From NCBI GenBank assembly GCA_902788445.1, contig CADAKE010000020.1, positions 1 to 35,710 on the forward strand: a DNA stretch of 35,710 nt. The letters run 5' to 3'. The stretch's first letter is position 1; each line of letters opens with the position of its first letter. Shown one piece after another: positions 7,527 through 14,815 of this stretch. The DNA comes from an uncultured Eubacteriales bacterium. GTDB taxonomy: Bacteria; Bacillota; Clostridia; Christensenellales; Aristaeellaceae. The translations under genes were made by a program, and so were the position numbers. Below the pieces are notes generated by a model that had not been told where the DNA came from, ran no database searches, and saw nothing but the letters and a program-made list of their open reading frames with translations.

Positions 7527-8575
7527 ACGCGATTGAGCAATTCCTGTATAACGTCCTTGCGGGCATCAACGGCCTGGTGGGGAACTACGGTGTGTCCATC
7601 ATCATCTTCACCGTGCTGATGCGCCTGATCATCATGCCCTTCGACTACAGGAGCCGCAAGGGGATGCGCAAGATGGCGCTGATTCAGCCCAAGATCAACG
7701 AACTGCAAAAGAAATACGCCAAAGACCAGCAAAAGCTCCAGCAGAAGCAGGCCGAGCTGATGAAGAAGGAAGGCTACAATCCCCTGTCCGGGTGCCTGCC
7801 GCTGCTGCTGACCTGGCCCATCATGTTTGCCATGTTCGCCGCCATGCGCGGCATCGCCAACGAACAGATGGCCCTGCAAACCTTCCGCTACCTCGCCGGG
7901 GAAACCAACATCATTTCCGCCGCCGACCGGTTCCTGTGGGTTAAGAACATCTGGATGGCGGACTCCCTGTTCGCGTCCATCGCCCCCAACGCCCAGGCGC
8001 TGAACCTGATTCCCGCCAACATGTGGCAGCGCGCGTATGAAACGCTGTCCGAAGGGCAGGTTTCCGCCATCGCGCAGAGCATCGCCTCCGTCGGCGGCGC
8101 GGCGCTGGACTTTTCCACCTCCGACGCGGTGAAAACCAGCGTGACCACCATGCTGACCGCTCTGGGCCAGATGCCCAGCTACGTTGAAGCTGTGGCGACC
8201 GTGCCCGGCTGGAGCGGCGTCAGCTTCTTCCTGTTCACCATCACCCTGTACAAGCAGTACAACGGCCTGCTGATCCTGCCCGTGCTGGCGGGCGTGAGCC
8301 AGGTGCTGCAATACAAATTCAACCCCGCGATGAACGAAAACCAGCAGACCCAGCAAAACGCGAACAATCAGGCCGCCGGGATGAATAACTTCATGAAGTA
8401 TTTCTTCCCCATCCTGTCCGTGTTCTGGTGCCTGACCTCCAACGCCGGTTTCGCCGTGTACTGGGTCACCTCCACCATCGCCATGTGGATTCAGAGCGTT
8501 ATCATCACCAAAATCCTTGAGAAACAAGACGAGCGCAAAGCGCAGTCTGTATCCGGAGAGGGGTCCATTAAATAA
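7523..8575 (+). CDS. yidC: Membrane protein insertase YidC/Oxa1
   Basis: YidC inserts and folds membrane proteins, alone or with SecYEG. The 350-residue protein has a first membrane segment near 20-40 ([20 protein letters not shown], containing the hydrophilic-groove arginine), the cytoplasmic coiled segment [41 protein letters not shown], and C-terminal segments ending in [18 protein letters not shown]. The start codon is TTG, overlapping the yidD TGA; AGGAGGG lies 10 nt upstream and no better start exists. The periplasmic insert (about residues 120-200) is longer than in B. subtilis SpoIIIJ. Its stop overlaps the jag start by one base. Confidence 0.94.
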   Translation: MNAIEQFLYNVLAGINGLVGNYGVSIIIFTVLMRLIIMPFDYRSRKGMRKMALIQPKINELQKKYAKDQQKLQQKQAELMKKEGYNPLSGCLPLLLTWPIMFAMFAAMRGIANEQMALQTFRYLAGETNIISAADRFLWVKNIWMADSLFASIAPNAQALNLIPANMWQRAYETLSEGQVSAIAQSIASVGGAALDFSTSDAVKTSVTTMLTALGQMPSYVEAVATVPGWSGVSFFLFTITLYKQYNGLLILPVLAGVSQVLQYKFNPAMNENQQTQQNANNQAAGMNNFMKYFFPILSVFWCLTSNAGFAVYWVTSTIAMWIQSVIITKILEKQDERKAQSVSGEGSIK

Positions 8576-9534
8576 TGAAAGTATACGAATACTCCGCCCG
8601 CAGCATCCAGGAAGCCATTGACCATGGCCTGGAGGAACTGGGCGTAGCAATCAGCGACGTGACAGTGGACGTGCTGGAGGAAGGCAGCAAGGGCCTGTTT
8701 GGCCTGTTCGGCTCCCGCCTCGCCAAAGTGCGCATCACGCTGAAAGAAGAAGAAGCGTCGGACGACGTGGCCCGCGCCATCCTGGCCGACGCCATGAAGG
8801 CCGATGAACCCAAACCCCGCAAGCAGGAAAAACCGGAAAAGCCCGTCAAGGCCGAAAAAGAAGAGAAAGCCGAAAAGCCCGCGAAGCCCCGCAAGCCCCG
8901 GGAACCCAAAGCGCCGAAAGAGGAAACGGTGAAAGCGGAAGCCGCGAAGGAAGAAGCGCCCAAGGAAAAGGCGGAGCCCAAGAAGGAAAGCAAGCCCAAG
9001 GCTCCCCGCCCCCCCAAAGCGCCGAAGGAACCCAAAGAACCCAAGGAGCAGAAGGAAATCGTGCCTGCCGAGCAGGCGGACCGCGGCACCGCCGCCGGAC
9101 GCGCCCAGGAGTTTTTGCAGGAAGTGACCAAGCTGATGGGCGTGAACGTGTCCGTGGCTGTGGCGAACGATGAAGAAGGCAACGTGCGCGTGAACATGGA
9201 AGGCGACACCCTGGGCATCCTGATCGGACGCCGGGGCGAAACGCTGGACGCGCTGCAATACCTGACCAGCTTGCAGGTGAACAAGGGCCAGGATGACTAC
9301 ACCCGCGTGACCCTGGACACCGAGGGCTACCGCGCCAAGCGCGAGGAAGCGCTGGTGCGCCTGGCCAATCGCATGGCGAACCGGGCCCAGAAGACGGGCC
9401 GCAAGGTGAGCCTGGAGCCCATGAATCCCTATGAGCGCCGCATTTTGCACAGCGCCCTCCAGGATCATCCCGCCGTCACCACCCATTCCGAGGGCGAAGA
9501 ACCCAACCGGCATGTGGTGATTACGCTGAAATAA
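8575..9534 (+). CDS. jag: KhpB/Jag RNA-binding protein
   Basis: Jag (KhpB) is a cytoplasmic RNA-binding protein linked to cell-wall synthesis and division. Residues 1-60 are the Jag_N domain ([35 protein letters not shown]). Residues about 80-165 form a long linker very rich in Lys, Glu, Pro and Ala. Then follows the KH domain with GILIGRRGETLDALQYL near 220, and the R3H domain near 290 (MNPYERRILHSALQ). The 319-residue total is long because of the linker. It closes the operon and is followed by a terminator. The mnmE-mnmG genes that usually come next are absent here. Confidence 0.92.
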   Translation: MKVYEYSARSIQEAIDHGLEELGVAISDVTVDVLEEGSKGLFGLFGSRLAKVRITLKEEEASDDVARAILADAMKADEPKPRKQEKPEKPVKAEKEEKAEKPAKPRKPREPKAPKEETVKAEAAKEEAPKEKAEPKKESKPKAPRPPKAPKEPKEPKEQKEIVPAEQADRGTAAGRAQEFLQEVTKLMGVNVSVAVANDEEGNVRVNMEGDTLGILIGRRGETLDALQYLTSLQVNKGQDDYTRVTLDTEGYRAKREEALVRLANRMANRAQKTGRKVSLEPMNPYERRILHSALQDHPAVTTHSEGEEPNRHVVITLK

Positions 9535-9545
9535 GCTGAAGATAA

Positions 9546-9583
9546 AAAAGCCGCTGCCAGAAGGATTTGGCAGCGGCTTTTAT
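9546..9583. terminator. Bidirectional terminator, jag / hepT
   Basis: AAAAGCCGCTGCCA and its exact complement flank a 7-nt loop; T tracts follow on both strands, stronger on the minus strand. It ends the jag transcript and overlaps the hepT stop codon. Confidence 0.9.
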
Positions 9584-9933
9584 GTTGTTTGCATTTCGGA
9601 CAGTATCTCCTGTAGCCGGGCCCGAAGCTGGGGAATATCCGTATGAATGGTTGTCCAGATCACTTGCATTTGAAGGCCGTCATAATCGTGCACGATATGG
9701 TTCCGCAGGGATTTCATGGCTGTCCACGGCAAATCAGGATAACGGTCGACGCAGTCTGTCCGATTGGATAAAACCGTGGCCAGTTCGCCCAATTGCGTCA
9801 GCGCGAAAACGGTAAAGGTGACATACAGTTCATTCTGGACAAATCCATCGTAAGAAATATTCTGTGCGTATTTCATCGCGTTATCGCATTGGTGAATCAT
9901 TTTCAGCATTGTGAGCCGCTGGTCAATTGCCAT
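9580..9933 (-). CDS. hepT: HepT-like HEPN ribonuclease toxin
   Basis: A 117-residue DUF86/HepT-type protein. The HEPN active-site motif RX4HXY is present as RNHIVHDY near residue 80-90. In known HepT/MntA systems the tyrosine of this motif is AMPylated by the antitoxin, which shuts the RNase off; the tyrosine is kept here. The gene starts inside the end of mntA (11-nt overlap), the usual arrangement. The DNA is visibly less GC-rich than its neighbours, which suggests gain by transfer. Family assignment is firm; activity is inferred. Confidence 0.88.
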   Translation of the reverse strand: MAIDQRLTMLKMIHQCDNAMKYAQNISYDGFVQNELYVTFTVFALTQLGELATVLSNRTDCVDRYPDLPWTAMKSLRNHIVHDYDGLQMQVIWTTIHTDIPQLRARLQEILSEMQTT

Positions 9934-10228
9934 ACACCGTCACCCCTGTGCGCTTGATTTCTCTGTCCACCTGGGAATCCGGGATCACGTCCAGATCAGG
10001 AATCAAGTCGATGTCCTTTTGAAACGCGTTTTCCAGCTGGCCTTTCAGCGTAAAGAACGCAAAGCCGGTCAATTGACGATTGCTGTCCACATAAAAATCC
10101 ATGTCAGAACCCGCTTCGGCGTTTCCACTGGCATGGGAACCGAACAGCACCAGCTTTTTGATCCGCTTATCAAGGGGAAGCGAGGACAGCGTTCTTTGAA
10201 TGTCTGAAATCGAATACATACCTGACAT
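9923..10228 (-). CDS. mntA: MntA-like nucleotidyltransferase antitoxin
   Basis: A 101-residue minimal nucleotidyltransferase. LVLFGSHASGNAEAGSDMD contains the complete GSX10DXD active site near residues 30-43, followed by FYVD. In characterised type VII toxin-antitoxin systems this enzyme AMPylates HepT. It is the upstream gene of the pair. GAGGTGA 4 nt before the ATG at 10228 fixes the start, and a clear promoter lies just upstream. Base composition is again lower in GC than the flanks. An alternative role in defence against phage is plausible for such pairs but not shown here. Confidence 0.88.
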   Translation of the reverse strand: MSGMYSISDIQRTLSSLPLDKRIKKLVLFGSHASGNAEAGSDMDFYVDSNRQLTGFAFFTLKGQLENAFQKDIDLIPDLDVIPDSQVDREIKRTGVTVYGN

Positions 10229-10250
10229 ACGATCACCTCACTCTGAAAGC

Positions 10251-10279
10251 ATTATATACGATTTTTTCCGGTTTGACAA
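10251..10279 (-). promoter_or_regulatory. Promoter of mntA-hepT
   Basis: On the minus strand: TTGTCA, 17-nt spacer, TATAAT. The start codon of mntA lies 23 nt below the -10. No obvious operator palindrome was seen. Confidence 0.75.
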
Positions 10280-10363
10280 TAGAAGGTGGCATGAACCACA
10301 CGGCCAACACATGAGTGGTAACCTTAAACAAAAAGGATGGCCTTTAATTTCCCGAAAATCCCA

Positions 10364-10392
10364 TTGACAACAATCGCCAAAACATGTATACT
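10364..10392 (+). promoter_or_regulatory. Sigma-A promoter of uraA
   Basis: TTGACA (10364-10369), 17-nt spacer, TATACT (10387-10392). The predicted start near 10399 places the PyrR-type hairpin at the very 5' end of the leader, about 190 nt ahead of the coding region. Confidence 0.88.
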
Positions 10393-10399
10393 TTCCATG

Positions 10400-10510
10400 G
10401 TTCATCTTTAAGGCGGTACAGAGAGACCGGCAAGAGACGATGGAACGCTTTTGCGTGCGCGGGAAACCGCGCCATGGGGTCTGCCTGTAACCGGGCAGTC
10501 CTTTTTCTTT
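10400..10510 (+). promoter_or_regulatory. PyrR-type pyrimidine attenuator in the uraA leader
   Basis: The leader RNA holds a PyrR-binding-like hairpin: outer stem GTTC/ATC with GATGGAAC (10400-10446), an upper stem CGGT/ACCG around 10414-10427 and the loop ACAGAGAG, close to the known PyrR recognition core CAGAGAGG with a following GCAAG. Downstream, GG-T-CTGCC pairs with GGCAG-T-CC (10478-10501), followed by TTTTTCTTTT, an intrinsic terminator. The expected logic is that UMP-loaded PyrR stabilises the first hairpin and lets the terminator form, shutting uracil uptake off. No pyrR gene is in the window. Confidence 0.8.
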
Positions 10511-10591
10511 TGGGCCGGAGGATGAGCGCAAATTCAGCATATTAACGCTTCATGGCGCTAATATAAATTCTTGACAGGGGGAACATTACCG

Positions 10592-11917
10592 ATGAAACTG
10601 GTGTACGACATCGCGGACAAACCACCCATCAGAAAGAACCTGATCTACGCCTTCCAGCAATTGCTCGCCATCATGGCCGCTACCCTGCTGGTGCCCATCC
10701 TGGTGGACGGCACCGGCACATACATGAGCCAGCCTGCCGCGCTGTGCGGCGCGGGCTTCGGCACGCTGTTCTATCTCTTCATCGCCACGAAGAAAAAGAG
10801 CCCCGTGTTCCTGGGTTCCTCCTTCGCGTTCATCAGCCCCCTGGCGGGCGCGGTGGCGTTCGGCTTCCTGGGCATCTTCCTGGGCGCCGTGTTCGCCGGC
10901 CTGGTGTATGTCATCATCGCCCTCATCATCAAAAAGACCGGCTCCGCCTGGGTCAATAAGCTGCTGCCCCCTGTGGTGATCGGCCCCACCGTGGCCCTGA
11001 TCGGTCTTTCCCTCTGCGGCAGTGCGGTGAATAACCTGAACAATACCGCCGCGGGCGATTACAACCTGGTCGCTATCCTGGTGGGCGTGATCGCGTTCGT
11101 CATCACCGTGTACGCCTCCACCAAGGGCAGCAAGGGCATGAAGCTGATTCCCTTCATCATCGGTATTCTGGGCGCTTACGTGATCGCCCTGGCGCTGACC
11201 TTCATCGGCAACGCCGCCAATATCGACGCCCTGAAGCTGGTGAACCTGGCCGCCTTTGACAACATGCAGATCTTCAAGGTGCCGCGCTTCACGTTCCTGG
11301 GCATCTTCGGCGCTTATCCCGAAGCCACCAACAAGATCGGCTCCTTCGCCGACGTGATCAGCATCTTCGTGCTGTTCGCTCCCGTGGCGTTCGTCACCCT
11401 GGCCGAGCACATCGCCGACCACAAGAACCTTTCCTCCATCATTGAGCGCGATCTCATCACCGATCCCGGCCTGGACAAGACCCTGATCGGCGACGGCGTG
11501 GGCTCCATCGTCGGCGCGTTCTTCGGCGGCTGCCCCAACACCACCTACGGCGAATCCGTCGGCTGCGTCGCCATCACCGGTAACGCCTCCATCAGCACCA
11601 TCGCCATCGCGGCGGTGTACTGCATCATCCTTTCCTTCTTCGATCCCTTCGTGTGCTTCGTGAACTCCATCCCCTCCTGCATCGTGGGCGGCGTGTGCAT
11701 CGCGCTGTACGGCTTCATCGCCGTGTCCGGCCTCAAGATGCTCCAGCCCGTGGACCTGAACGACAACCGCAACCTGTTCGTCGTCGCCGCCATCCTGGTG
11801 ACCGGCATCGGCGGCCTGACCCTGAACTTCGGCGCTGTGACCATCTCCTCCATCGCCACCGGCCTGATCCTGGGCATCATCATCAACGTGATCTTCAACA
11901 AGCGGGAAGAGAAATAA
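10592..11917 (+). CDS. uraA: Uracil permease (NCS2 family)
   Basis: UraA imports uracil with protons. The 441-residue protein has about 14 membrane segments and starts with the family pattern AFQQLLAIMAATLLVPIL. GSSFAFISPL and PVAFVTLAEHIADHKN (near 265-285, with the transport-core glutamate) and GGCPNTTYGESVG are NCS2 signatures of the uracil branch. ATG 10592 is chosen (GGGGGA upstream) over an in-frame TTG at 10571. The PyrR-type leader supports uracil rather than xanthine as substrate. The gene stands alone between two terminators. Confidence 0.93.
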   Translation: MKLVYDIADKPPIRKNLIYAFQQLLAIMAATLLVPILVDGTGTYMSQPAALCGAGFGTLFYLFIATKKKSPVFLGSSFAFISPLAGAVAFGFLGIFLGAVFAGLVYVIIALIIKKTGSAWVNKLLPPVVIGPTVALIGLSLCGSAVNNLNNTAAGDYNLVAILVGVIAFVITVYASTKGSKGMKLIPFIIGILGAYVIALALTFIGNAANIDALKLVNLAAFDNMQIFKVPRFTFLGIFGAYPEATNKIGSFADVISIFVLFAPVAFVTLAEHIADHKNLSSIIERDLITDPGLDKTLIGDGVGSIVGAFFGGCPNTTYGESVGCVAITGNASISTIAIAAVYCIILSFFDPFVCFVNSIPSCIVGGVCIALYGFIAVSGLKMLQPVDLNDNRNLFVVAAILVTGIGGLTLNFGAVTISSIATGLILGIIINVIFNKREEK

Positions 11918-11933
11918 CCCCAACCGCATGAAC

Positions 11934-11971
11934 ATAACAAGCCCGTCGGTTCGCCCGGCGGGCTTGTTATA
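11934..11971. terminator. Bidirectional terminator, uraA / GGDEF gene
   Basis: ATAACAAGCCCG and CGGGCTTGTTAT flank a short GC stem and ttcg loop. It serves two convergent genes. Confidence 0.88.
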
Positions 11972-11988
11972 TTCCCTTGTTCAATACG

Positions 11989-13065
11989 CTACATCACAAC
12001 CCTGTCCCGTCCGCTGATTTTGCCCAGGTACAGCTTCTTGTCGGCCTGGTTCAGGATTTCTTCCATGGAGGAACGGTAATCGTTTTCTTCGATGCCGACG
12101 GTGATCGTGATGGAAAACTCATGTTCTTCAAAGTGCAGCCGCATTTTCCTGACCGCGTTGCACACGTCGAACATCACGTTCCACGCTTCGTCAATATTCT
12201 TCCCCGGCAGGAAAAAGCAGAACTCCTCCCCGCCCCAGCGGCACACGCTGTAATTTGTTCCCGCCGCCCGCAGGAAAAGGTCGGACAGCGTTTTCAGCGT
12301 ATAGTCCCCGCAGTTATGGCCGTAAGTATCGTTGACCTTCTTGAAGAAATCAATGTCCGCGATGGCGACGGAGAAAGGTTCGCTGGGGGATGTTTTCTGG
12401 AACCGCTCGATTGTGTCGATCATGGCGCGGCGGTTGGGCAATTGGGTGAGCGGGTCGGTGTCCGCCTCTTTGTGCAGTTCCTGGTTGTCCAGGCGCAGCT
12501 TGCGTTCCGTATCCTGGATGCTGGAACTGAACAGGATGGCGTCCAGCGCCAGCATGGCAAACAGCGTGACGCTGTTGATGGTCTGGAGCAAAATGCCCGC
12601 GCCCTGCCCCAGATGATAGAGCGGCACGATATACAGCGAACGGTAGAAAAGCGCCATGCGCAGGCAGAACAGGGCGACGCAGGCAAGGATCTTGAACCAC
12701 GGCGGATCATAGATGTTGAAGAAAATCAGCATCACGACCGGGAGCAACAGCAGATGGCCGCTGTACGTCCAGCCCAGATATACGTTGAACCAGACGCACC
12801 ACAAAACGTTGATCAGCGCGTAGGAAGCCGCGCTGAAACGTACATTCATGCTCTTTCCGTTCAGAAGGCATAGGACGGTTACGGCAAAGAAAGCGACGGG
12901 AGCCCATTCCCATCGGCGCGCTGAGAATCCGACGAGCGCGAAACAGCAAAGAAAATAAACCGCCAGCACTTTTTCATTGACTGCCAGGGCCTTGCGGAAA
13001 TAAGCAGGCATATCTGCGCCGGGTTTCGGCGTCTTTTGACGCAGGAACTCAAGCAAAAACTTCAC
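11989..13065 (-). CDS. Membrane-bound diguanylate cyclase (GGDEF)
   Basis: Makes c-di-GMP from two GTP. About six hydrophobic segments fill residues 25-180, then a short linker leads to the GGDEF domain: DPLTQLPNRRAM, ADIDFFKKVNDTYGHNCGD and the active site GGEEF near 278. The inhibitory-site RxxD five residues ahead is absent, so product inhibition at the I-site is unlikely. I chose GTG 13065 because GAGG lies 7 nt before it; the longer ATG frame at 13119 would start only about 10 nt after the promoter -10. The gene is divergent from the ABC importer operon, sharing a roughly 230-nt control region. Confidence 0.9.
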   Translation of the reverse strand: MKFLLEFLRQKTPKPGADMPAYFRKALAVNEKVLAVYFLCCFALVGFSARRWEWAPVAFFAVTVLCLLNGKSMNVRFSAASYALINVLWCVWFNVYLGWTYSGHLLLLPVVMLIFFNIYDPPWFKILACVALFCLRMALFYRSLYIVPLYHLGQGAGILLQTINSVTLFAMLALDAILFSSSIQDTERKLRLDNQELHKEADTDPLTQLPNRRAMIDTIERFQKTSPSEPFSVAIADIDFFKKVNDTYGHNCGDYTLKTLSDLFLRAAGTNYSVCRWGGEEFCFFLPGKNIDEAWNVMFDVCNAVRKMRLHFEEHEFSITITVGIEENDYRSSMEEILNQADKKLYLGKISGRDRVVM

Positions 13066-13127
13066 GTCGTTTCCTCGCTTTCTGACAGGCAGGCGCGGCC
13101 ATGGAAAATTCTTCTTCATTCCAGACC

Positions 13128-13156
13128 ATTATAGCAAATATTTGCGCGAACCGCAA
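13128..13156 (-). promoter_or_regulatory. Promoter of the membrane GGDEF gene
   Basis: Minus strand: TTGCGG, 17-nt spacer, TATAAT. The chosen GTG start lies 62 nt below the -10, with room for a ribosome site. Confidence 0.75.
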
Positions 13157-13207
13157 TAGGATTTGTGCATTCTGGCTGAATTTCCGCGCGGAATCGGAAA
13201 CTTTTTC

Positions 13208-13236
13208 TTGACAACGGCCGCGCTTGCGGCTATAAT
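13208..13236 (+). promoter_or_regulatory. Consensus sigma-A promoter of the ABC importer
   Basis: TTGACA, 17-nt spacer, TATAAT: perfect consensus boxes. The binding-protein start is 57 nt downstream. This predicts strong expression, consistent with an abundant binding protein. Confidence 0.9.
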
Positions 13237-13293
13237 GAGCGATGAAGACGGAAACCGTCAAATTCCATATTTTACTGCAAGGAGGCAATTTCC

Positions 13294-14388
13294 ATGAAAA
13301 AGTTTTTGGCTTTCCTGCTCGCTGCCCTGATGCTGGTTGGCTGCGTGTCCTTCGCGGCCGCGGAAGACGTCGTGGGCGCTGACGCTGACCTGGTCGCCGC
13401 CGCCAAGGCCGATGGCGAACTGGTGGTGTACGGCTCCTGCGAAGAGCCCTACCTCGCCGCCGCCTGCCAGGCGTTTGAAAAGCTCTACGGCATCAAGACC
13501 CAGTTCCAGCGCCTGAGCACCGGCGAAGTGCCCACCAAGATCGAGGAAGAAAACGGCAATCCCTCTGCCGACGTGTGGTTCGGCGGCACCAATAACCCCT
13601 ACGACGCGCTGGCCGCCAAGGGCTTCCTGGACAACAGCTACGTGCCCGCCAACGCTTCCCACCTGCTCAGCGAACTGTACAAGGACCCCAACGGCTACTG
13701 GTACGGCATCTACACCGGTATCCTGGGCTTCATGGTCAACACCGATGAACTGGCCCGCCTGGGCCTGGAAGCGCCCCAGACCTGGGACGACCTGCTCAAG
13801 GAAGAATACAAGAACCTGATCTGGTTCTCCAACTACAACACCGCCGGCACCCCCAAGCTGGCCGCGAACCTGATGCTCCAGATGAAGGGCCATGACGATG
13901 GCATCGCCTACCTGGTGGCCCTGGACAAGAACATCCAGCAGTACACCAAGAGCGGCTCCGGCCCCAGCAAGAACGTCGGCACCGGCCAGTGCGTCATTGG
14001 CATCGGCTTCCTGCATGACGGCATCACCCAGATCCTGGACAACGGCTACGACAACGTGGGCCTGGTGATCCCCGCCGACGGCACCGCCTGCGAAATCGGC
14101 CCCGTGGCTATCTTCAAGGGCGCAAAGCACATGAACGCCGCCAAGCTGTTCCTGGAATTCGCCCTGTCTCCCGCCTGCGTGGAGCTGGCTGACGACACCG
14201 GTTCCTATCAGTTCCTGGTCATCGACAACGCCCAGCAGCCTGAAGCCGCCGCGCAGTTCGGCCTGACCCTGGACGCCGTGTGGGACGGCTATGACTTCGC
14301 CAAGGCCGTGACCGACACCGAGCAGAACGTGGCCGACGTGATGGCCGCTTTGGGCGACGCCGCTGACGGCCGCTTCAAGACTGAATAA
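13294..14388 (+). CDS. AfuA/FbpA-type ABC transporter substrate-binding protein
   Basis: An exported binding protein of 364 residues. The signal peptide (MKKFLAFLLAALMLVGC) ends with a lipobox-like LVGC at residues 14-17, so it may be a lipoprotein; an alternative cut after AAA near 23 is possible. The mature part has the family's DVWFGGTNNPYDALAAKG near 89-106 and a type-II periplasmic-binding fold. Relatives bind ferric iron, phosphonates or hexose phosphates; the ligand cannot be read from the sequence. AAGGAGG fixes the start. A terminator after it probably keeps the binding protein in excess over the permease. Confidence 0.9.
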   Translation: MKKFLAFLLAALMLVGCVSFAAAEDVVGADADLVAAAKADGELVVYGSCEEPYLAAACQAFEKLYGIKTQFQRLSTGEVPTKIEEENGNPSADVWFGGTNNPYDALAAKGFLDNSYVPANASHLLSELYKDPNGYWYGIYTGILGFMVNTDELARLGLEAPQTWDDLLKEEYKNLIWFSNYNTAGTPKLAANLMLQMKGHDDGIAYLVALDKNIQQYTKSGSGPSKNVGTGQCVIGIGFLHDGITQILDNGYDNVGLVIPADGTACEIGPVAIFKGAKHMNAAKLFLEFALSPACVELADDTGSYQFLVIDNAQQPEAAAQFGLTLDAVWDGYDFAKAVTDTEQNVADVMAALGDAADGRFKTE

Positions 14389-14435
14389 TTTCAGCCGACA
14401 ATAGAATCGTTTCGGTAAGCAACGGAAACGTTCTT

Positions 14436-14464
14436 CCCCGCCCCGTCCGGGGCGGGGATTTTTC
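14436..14464 (+). terminator. Terminator within the ABC operon
   Basis: CCCCGCCCC, a 4-nt loop, GGGGCGGGG, then ATTTTT. It lies between the binding protein and the permease, 427 nt apart, and is likely to be partial, lowering permease and ATPase expression. Confidence 0.88.
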
Positions 14465-14551
14465 AATCGGCAGGAGCGTACAAATTTCAGCTTACAGAAG
14501 ATGAGAGTGTGATACAGTGTCGTCAAGCAGATTTAATGTTCGGCGCAGTGC

Positions 14552-14694
14552 TGTCATCCTGAGCGGAGTGGAGCGAGAGCGGAACGGAGTCGAAGGATCT
14601 CATTGCTGGAAGCTCAGAATGCTGAAAAGAAAACACCACGAAGGAGATCCTTCGACTCCGTTCCGCTTATGGCTCCACTCCGCTCAGGATGACA
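14552..14694. repeat. Palindromic repeat of TGTCATCC type, copy 1
   Basis: A 50-nt left arm (14552-14601) and a 51-nt right arm (14644-14694) are near-perfect inverted copies, differing only in a few bases mid-arm. Loop is 42 nt. Ends read TGTCATCCTGAGCGGAG and GAAGGATCTC. The same family occurs at 27780-27923. Motifs of this kind are, from memory, spread across many bacterial genomes. No transposase is present, so it would move in trans if it is mobile. Confidence 0.88.
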
Positions 14695-14815
14695 TTGTTT
14701 ATTGCGTGTACATATCTTATTGGGTGAAAACACAGCGAATATAAACGCTGCCTCCTCTCTCAGAAAAACGAATCATCCTGAACTGAATCAACGATAAGAA
14801 AGGAGAAGGTGACTG

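Noticed and set aside
10571-10591. TTG start for uraA at 10571
   Set aside because: The ATG at 10592 has GGGGGA at a better distance and matches the usual N-terminus.
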